From Allium sativum (taxonomy: Eukaryota > Streptophyta > Magnoliopsida > Asparagales > Amaryllidaceae), in contig CM060919.1 of NCBI GenBank assembly GCA_030737875.1, positions 803,813,160 to 803,877,159 on the forward strand: DNA of 64,000 nt. Reading direction: 5' to 3'. The notes under the pieces are model-generated. The model had not been told where the DNA came from, searched no databases, and saw nothing but the letters and a program-made list of their open reading frames with translations. Each line of letters begins with the position of its first letter. Position 1 is the first letter of the stretch. Shown here piece after piece: positions 57,666-64,000 of this stretch. The translations under genes were made by a program, and so were the position numbers.

Positions 57666-57775
57666 TGTTTTAATTTTGTCTGTCTTGTAATTTATCTGCA
57701 TCTTTTACCTATAATGCTACACAGAACTTAGTGCATTCCCTTTGTGAGTGACACTTATGGATGTGGGGTGTTACA

Positions 57776-59490
57776 CGTGGTATCAAAGTTGAAGGTTACT
57801 AGATCAGATAAAAGATTTGAAAAATTATTTTCAATGATTTTAAAAGAAGCATTTTCAAAAGAAAAGTTTTGTTTTAAAGGCATATTCCCCAAAAGCCATA
57901 CGCACTATCTTCTGACCCTCTGTTTGAATTCTTGTCCTCTTCTTTCTTGAGTCTTCGGGGCTCCTAGCTTTCTAGGAGGTAACCTCATCGCGGCATGGTT
58001 CCATAGGCTTGATAAGACTACGATACCTATCGAAGGGCAAAGTAGTGCCTGACTTCCATCTATAGCCATAGTAGTTTCACCTACAGCTATTCTTCTTTCA
58101 AAGCCTTGAAGGGTTTTCCGTGCGATGGAGGCAGCTTTTGAGAAACTTGTCAATATGATTACATAGGGATGGTGAAGATGAGGACGAGGGACATGATTTT
58201 CAGAAAGGCGAGTGCATGCTTTCACCACCAGAATACCTGAGAGAGAGATAGTAAAAGTCTCCATTGGAAAAGTTTAGCTCTTCATTTGGATCAACCAGTT
58301 AGTATTCCTTTGATCTTAGCACTTCGCATTTATCTACTTCCATAGTTAAGTCTCTGCACCTTAGTACTTGTATAGTAGAAGGTCTCATTAGTGTCTCAAA
58401 TCCAATTGGTGGTTCGGCCTGTTTACCTATAGTTTGTAAGGATTTGAGAATAACTATATTAAGTGTTGAGTTTAAGCGTAATACTTATGTTTTTGGTTCC
58501 ATGGGCTATGAGTTGATTCTAGGCATGGGGTAATTCTGAAAGGAGGGTAGTTAGACTTTTGACTTAACTTGGAAATACCCGCGAGATTTCGTGTAAAGAA
58601 TCAGTTAGATTTAGCTAGCTAGAATCGCTTAATGCATTTATCGACGATTTGCAATCCATTTGGGTAGTACATGAGTACGCAGATGTTTTTGATTAAGTAA
58701 CGAGTTTACCCCTAAAACGCGGGATAGACTTCCGCATGTAACCAGTTGACAATGAAAAGCCAGCTATCCGATCAACGACAGTTTTGGAAATGGAGGTCAA
58801 GAAGCTTTGCAATCGTGAAGATTAATTTGACAAGGTACGGAATAGTGAAGCTCAAGAAGATGCGACTTAGAAGACTAAAGACTAGATACACGCATCATAC
58901 CCTTTTTCTTAAGGGGTACATGCTTGATCTCTTTTTCTAGGAATTTTATGCATACTTTCTAGCCTTTAAGGTATATCCTCTAGGGCGTATCATCGATCCT
59001 TAGGTAGAAGCGAATGGATGTAAACATGTATTTGAAACATGTTATGATTGATAGTTGCAAATGGTTGCTTGCGGATGCATATACACACCATAGGCGCTAG
59101 AACGACTCAGTCACTTTCATATTGCATTCGCATATATGTATTTGCTTAATGGATTTAACTGGATATGTTATCATATGGGTATTGCATATGGATGAATGGC
59201 TATGCACAGATGTAGTATTTACGTAACTAGGGATGCTTGCATACATGATTGGACGCATGGCACTGACATAATTTGAATTAAGGAGGTCAACTGAATCAGT
59301 AGACCGCCTGATTTTGCATTAAATAAAGACATATACACACTATGCATATGAACATGAAAGCATTAGAAATCTTTTTATGGACAATGAATGCCTGTGATTG
59401 AATGGTTGAATAGATGGGTGATTGGATGGTAGGATACATTCTTCCTAACTTGAAGATTTCGGGGACGAAATCCTTTTAAGAGGGGGAGAA
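57776..59490 (+). mobile_element. Family D internal region
   Basis: It begins with the primer site TGGTATCAAAGTT (57778-57790) and ends with the purine-rich tract CCTTTTAAGAGGGGGAGAA at 59472-59490. In between, traces of pol survive at 58400-58770. The stretches 57800-58390 and 58780-59460 carry no motif I can assign with confidence; a gag-like fragment ('AMEAAFEKLVNM', about 58120-58160) is possible. Confidence 0.8.
58400..58770 (+). pseudogene. pol: Family D protease/RT-linker remnant
   Basis: Two short readable pieces remain of a gypsy pol. The first (about 58403-58530) is the end of the aspartic protease with 'PIGGSACLPIVC' and 'GYELILGM', equivalent to the usual DFDVILGMDW. The second (about 58660-58770) is the linker to RT, 'VVHEYADVFD', a stop, then 'LPLKRGIDFRM', equivalent to the PPxREIDFxIDL motif of element B. 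RT, RNase H and integrase are gone. D therefore derives from a normal gypsy element by internal deletion. Confidence 0.75.
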
Positions 59491-62400
59491 TGTAACACCC
59501 CGTAATTCTGTAATATTAAGTTTCACAAATTAAAGAATACTTAATTATAAATGTGAGAATTAAGGGAAACGGGTTACGCCATTGCGTTCGTTTCGGAATT
59601 CTGGTTGAGGTAGAGTCTGAGTTTGCGTAAAACGGATATTGGATGAAGGAGATATGGACGAACGAAGTCAGGCGGGGAAAAAAAAGTATTCCACTGGCGC
59701 ACTTGGGAAGTGCGGCAGTACAAATTTGCACTGGCGCACCTGTCAAGTGCGCCCAGGCCGAGCAGCAGGCCTGCACAACTTTCTGGTTCAGTCTGATCCA
59801 TGTTGTGACTCATTGCTGAGTCTTTTCTGACTCCTTGCTGTGTCATTAGGACTGACTTGCGACCTTTTCTTGACTGAGTGGTTTTGATTAATCCTAAGAT
59901 CATCCGACGGCTAAAATTAAATTGAAATTCTATATAAACAACCTTAGTCTCAACCTAAATTAACAAAAATAAAATAGAGCTAGAGCCATTATGCTGCTGT
60001 AAGGAAGCCAAGAGTAGCCTCCACTTGAAGAAAGCTTAGAGACGAACAAATCTAATTCAAAACTATAAATCAAAGCAACGTTTATCTACCCAAAGGAAAG
60101 CATCTCAATTCCAGAACTCAAAATCCAGAATTCAAGTTCGTCGTTTGTTGTAAGTCAGTTACTTTTTAGATTTGAACATTTAGATCTATTTGTGGCAGGA
60201 AATTAAATGAATATAAGAATATGCCTAAACCTTTCTTTGAATCGGTGCTTGTTTTTGCCTTTGGATCTAATTAAGAACTATTGTGATTAATTACCGATGA
60301 GACTGTGCCTATGCCTATAATGTTGAAACTAGTGTTAATGGCCTAAGACTATGCCTATGACTATGACTATGAACATAAGACTATGCCTATGCCTATGACT
60401 GTGAACATAAGACTATGACTGTGAACATAAGACTATGCCTATGCCTATGACTGTGAACATAGGACTATTGCCTATGACAATGACAAGGACCATTGTGACT
60501 AATTACCTATGATTCATGACTATGAGATTATTGCCTAATTGGATCTAAGCTTGATTTTCTATTTAGACTTATTCTTAATTATCCTTGGATCTTGATTTTT
60601 GGGAATTTTTCTATTAAGTTAGGTCAATCCATGTTCTTGAACGTAGATTATTATTCAAACCTTTTCATGTTTATAATGTTATCAGATCTATGCCTGTGAT
60701 GTTTTAGTCAATTTATTCAGTATATTTATTAGATCTGTAAGTCGTGGATTTGGGATTATCATCTTATGTCTATGCCTGTCTTTTCATGGTATTCTTGTTT
60801 TTTCCCTCTTATCTACGAATCTAGATTGACCTATAATCTAGACTGAATCATGATTACCCAATAATGGGAATACGATTTGGGCAGAACATGAAATTTATAT
60901 AATTTGGCATAATAAATATGTTGGCATGATCTAAATTGGCTATAATAGTGAGTAATTTGCATGCCTTGGGCGTAAACGGTAAATTGTTGGCCGCAAAACA
61001 TGTAGTTGGCACGTGAATCTAGTTTTGGCATAAATTGTAAACTAGAATATTAAATCTAGTTCTAGCAGAAATTGTAAAATTGGATATTTAATCTAGATTG
61101 GGTCAAAAATGTAAATAGGAACATTAAGTCTAGATTAGGCTTAACTACTTATTTGGTACGCCAAATATATGGCATAGTGATTTTGGGCATGACTATTAGC
61201 GAGTTTGGGAAGGTGGGTTATAGCCTATTCTGATTGATAACTTGAAATTACTTGTAATTGTCATGTTTAGCATAAGCATGGTTAGTGACACTTAATTTGG
61301 TAAAAACTTATAAGCATGATTTAGAGGGAAAGTGGGCCATAATTGTTGACAATGTACAATAGAAGAGTAATTATGGCACAAGTAAATTAGGAATTTGTCC
61401 TAAATGAGAAATGCGTACATTGTAGAAAATACAAATATGCCTAACCCGAGGTTAGACCGAGTTACAGTATAAGACTGCTCGGAACCGCCCGGCAAATCCA
61501 ACAACTGTAACAATACCTATCTAATGTGGGTGGTTAGAGCATTGAGCCCAAAAGGACCCGAGGTTAGACTGAGTTGCGGTGTAAATCTGCCCGGAACCGA
61601 CCAGCACATCCAGTGATCGCAACAATATCTGTCTAAGGTGAGTGGTTGGTGCTTTAAATGAATAATTTAAAGCTAAGAAGCAGTTAAGCTAGGATGGGAA
61701 GGTTAAGTCCACAGGAACACTTAACCAACTTAACATGTTAACAAGACAATACTTGTAAGGGGTTAAATAACCGTTATAACATGTTGACTAGACAAGTGGG
61801 TAAGGTTAAGGAAAGGTTTAACCATTATAACATGTTAACCAAACTAGAAGGTGGGGTTAAGTAAAATACACTTAGCCAATTTAACATGTTAACTAGACTT
61901 GAAGGTGGGGTTAAGTAAACTCAGAATACTTAGCCGTCATAGTGTGCCAAATGAACAAGGTTAAGTTAAAACCTTAAGGGACAACACTTAGCCATTAGAA
62001 CATGTGAATTAAATAGATGTTAGGGTTAAGTTAACTAAGGGAACACTTAACCAATACAAGATGAAGGGGTGGGATTAAGTAATAAGAAATACTTAACCAA
62101 TATAACTTGATTTGTGGTAGGGTTAAGTTAACATGAACTACTGATAACACTTAACCAGTTTAACATAACAAATGAATGGGTTAAGTTAACTTGAAATGAC
62201 TAATGACACTTAACCAATCCAACTTGACAAGAAAGAGAACTAAGTAGTAAACCTTAGTTAAGAGGACTAAGTTGTAAACCTTAGTTAAGAAAACGACGGT
62301 TCATGAAACTAAGTAGTAAACCTTAGTAGAATACGCGAAGGAGCGAACGTCCATCTGATCTTAAGGAAGGCTCCAACGAACTGGGGTACGAAGCACGCGG

Positions 62401-63871
62401 CTTCGAGGGGACGTGAGGGTACTCTTGGTATCCCTCTGTGAGGCTGCAGATGATCCGCCTGGGCTCACAGAGGTTAAGGTCTGCGTTAGAAGAACCAAGG
62501 GTATGCCTTGGTTGCAATATAAGGCAACCTAAAGACTAGGATGGACCAGCGTGATTCGGCGAGACCGGTAGCCCTGTGATAGCAACTCATCGTCTACCTA
62601 CCATCTTGAGTCAATCGAGATACGTGAAGCGGAAAGACGGAGAACTCCAACAGACCATATACTTGCTATCTAGTTATGGTTGCGGATGGCCATAGGTTAG
62701 TGGGGCATAGGGGGGCCTGCGTATAGTTCTCATTTTTCAAGGTGTGCCTTTCATTAGTTGAGGGAGGGGTCAGGTGGGACCATAGCCACTGGAAAAACAG
62801 ACCTTAGCACTTGCATCGGAAGATATCTGAAAGCTCCCGACCGAGTTCTGTGTTTCTTGGTTTGCCCTGCCATGAGACTCGGGTCGCATATATAGAGGAC
62901 ATGTGCATCTAGACAGCGATAACGATCCATGACACATACGTGGGGAAAGTCTGGGAACATATACCGCTCTGGGTATTGTGTCCTAGAGTAGGGGCGTCAT
63001 TCGATAGGTAGCATAATCCCTAGTTGGACCTAGGTCGCGTAAACCATAAAATCCGAGAAGAATTAGATAAGTCGCGTAAACCCTAGGTGAATCAAGGAAG
63101 CACTCGATAGAAAAACCCTAGATTAGATCTAGGTAATAGATAATAAATGTACGCCTGAAGGCAACCACAATTACAGGGATTGGGGCACGTTATCATTTTA
63201 TAAAGATTACTAGTTGGGTCACTAGTTTGGTGGTGCAGAGATATAAACCAGAATAACAGGGTAATCGCGAAGCAGAGAAAGTTTGGAAGCATATTCAGTT
63301 TACTAGTGTATTCAGCTTGTCGGTAGATCCAGTTTACCAGTACATTCAGTTTTATCTTGCCTTAGCATATCTTATGTTATCTTGTTAGCCCTATCATCAT
63401 GGTATTGTCTTGTATTCAGTTAAATTCATGTCATGTTTGTTTTACCTGTTCACATGCTGAAAGTTACTGAGCTTACCAGACTTTATGTCTGACTCTGTTT
63501 TCTTTTGCTTTCTTGTCTTCCGTTTCCCCCCAGGTTCGCAGGGAGGGAATGTTACTACTTAGCTCAGTTTTCTTTCCAAGCTTGAGGATTAGTCGAAGTT
63601 TTCCTTGGATTCACTTTTCCATTGCTATGGCTGGCTCATACTACATTGGGGAATATAAAAGTTATTTTATGCTTCTTTATTTTGTAAGACATATATTCTG
63701 GTATTGGAAAACAATTGTTGTACAAACTATTTTATCAATAAAGTAAAGTTTTATTTCCCGCTATTTTAATTTTGTCTGCCTTGTAATTTATCTGCATCTT
63801 TTACCTATAATGCTTCACAGAACTTAGTGCATTCCCTTTGTGAGTGACACTAACGGATGTGGGGTGTTACA
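59491..63871 (+). repeat. Family D LTR copy 2 (4,381 bp)
   Basis: This is the direct partner of 53315-57775 with the same modules and a few percent scattered changes. Differences include the better TATATAAA box, one mismatch in the hairpin, a shortened region near 60870 (deletion of about 45 bp against 54735-54780), and fewer 'gactatgcc' units. It is followed by another primer site, not by target DNA. Confidence 0.92.
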
Positions 63872-64000
63872 CGTGGTATCAGAGTTGAAGGTTACCGGAT
63901 CAGATAAAAGATTTGAAAAATTATTTTCAACGATTTTAAAAGAAGCATTTTCAAAAGAAAAGTTTTGTTTTAAAGGCATATTCCCCAAAAGCCATACGCA
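63872..64000 (+). mobile_element. Start of a second family D internal region (runs off the window)
   Basis: After the LTR end, TGGTATCAGAGTTGAAGG is the primer site. The following ~110 bases match 57790-57902 closely. This LTR is thus shared by two internal regions, the mark of a tandem array formed by recombination between LTRs. Confidence 0.85.

Larger units (their letters stand above)
53315..57775 (+). repeat. Family D LTR copy 1 (4,461 bp)
   Basis: This LTR pairs with 59491-63871. In order it holds a double hairpin (53515-53577), a cluster of TGA(G/C)TCA motifs (53630-53669), a TATA-like box, a leader, a GTAAGT donor (53974), 'gactatgcctat' repeats, inverted GGTTAAGT/ACTTAACC repeats (55590-56130), a strong acceptor (57437-57438), a short ORF and AATAAA (57641-57646). 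The LTR ends GTGTTACA. Confidence 0.92.
53315..64000 (+). mobile_element. Family D: long-LTR gypsy derivative, arranged LTR-internal-LTR-internal
   Basis: Two 4.4-kb LTRs (53315-57775 and 59491-63871) enclose a 1,715-bp internal region. A second internal region starts at 63872 and runs off the window. The LTRs begin TGTAACACCCCG and end TTACA. The primer sites (TGGTATCAAAGTT, TGGTATCAGAGTT) are of initiator-Met type and the polypurine tract resembles those of B and C. Only scraps of pol remain, so D cannot copy itself. Confidence 0.9.

Overview
The window is nuclear DNA of a flowering plant, from repeat-rich intergenic heterochromatin. It is AT-rich and consists almost entirely of Ty3/gypsy LTR retrotransposons with plant-type primer sites (tRNA-Lys and initiator tRNA-Met), plus one plant RTE-type LINE tail. 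I see no intact host gene, no rRNA or tRNA gene and no CRISPR array. The species cannot be named from the sequence alone.

The layout is a four-level nest. (1) The ground layer is a minus-strand, old, LTR-sharing array of a giant-LTR family, here called family C. It occupies 1-4710 and 46757-53314. (2) Element A (4711-46756, target duplication ACACC) is inserted in a family C LTR. It is a Tat/Ogre-like gypsy element with a tRNA-Lys primer site, decayed gag-pol, two RNase H domains and a repeat-bearing 3' untranslated region. (3) Element B (11953-43507, target duplication CTCAC/CCCAC) is inserted in the 3' region of A. It is a chromovirus with about 6-kb LTRs, two zinc knuckles, protease, RT, RNase H, integrase and a C-terminal chromodomain-like tail. 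(4) A young family C copy (19323-34391, perfect target duplication TATCG) is inserted in the protease region of B. Its LTRs are about 7 kb and its internal region only about 1 kb with no protein genes, so it is non-autonomous. Family C is therefore both the oldest and the youngest layer.

From 53315 to the window end lies family D. It has 4.4-kb LTRs, a 1.7-kb internal region holding only scraps of pol, a second LTR, and then the start of another internal region. It interrupts the old C array.

B, C and D share the initiator-Met primer site, a similar polypurine tract and similar LTR starts. C and D lack a usable pol, so the likely relationship is that they are copied in trans by B-like elements (inference). 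In B, C and D the LTR also looks like a small transcription unit: TATA box, a leader module often carrying a short ORF, a GT splice donor, 3-4 kb of repeat-rich intron-like sequence, and an AG acceptor near the LTR end. B also carries a well-formed 87-bp GT-AG intron candidate inside its integrase.

All protein-coding remnants carry stops and frameshifts, and B RT has lost a catalytic aspartate. No element here can supply its own proteins.
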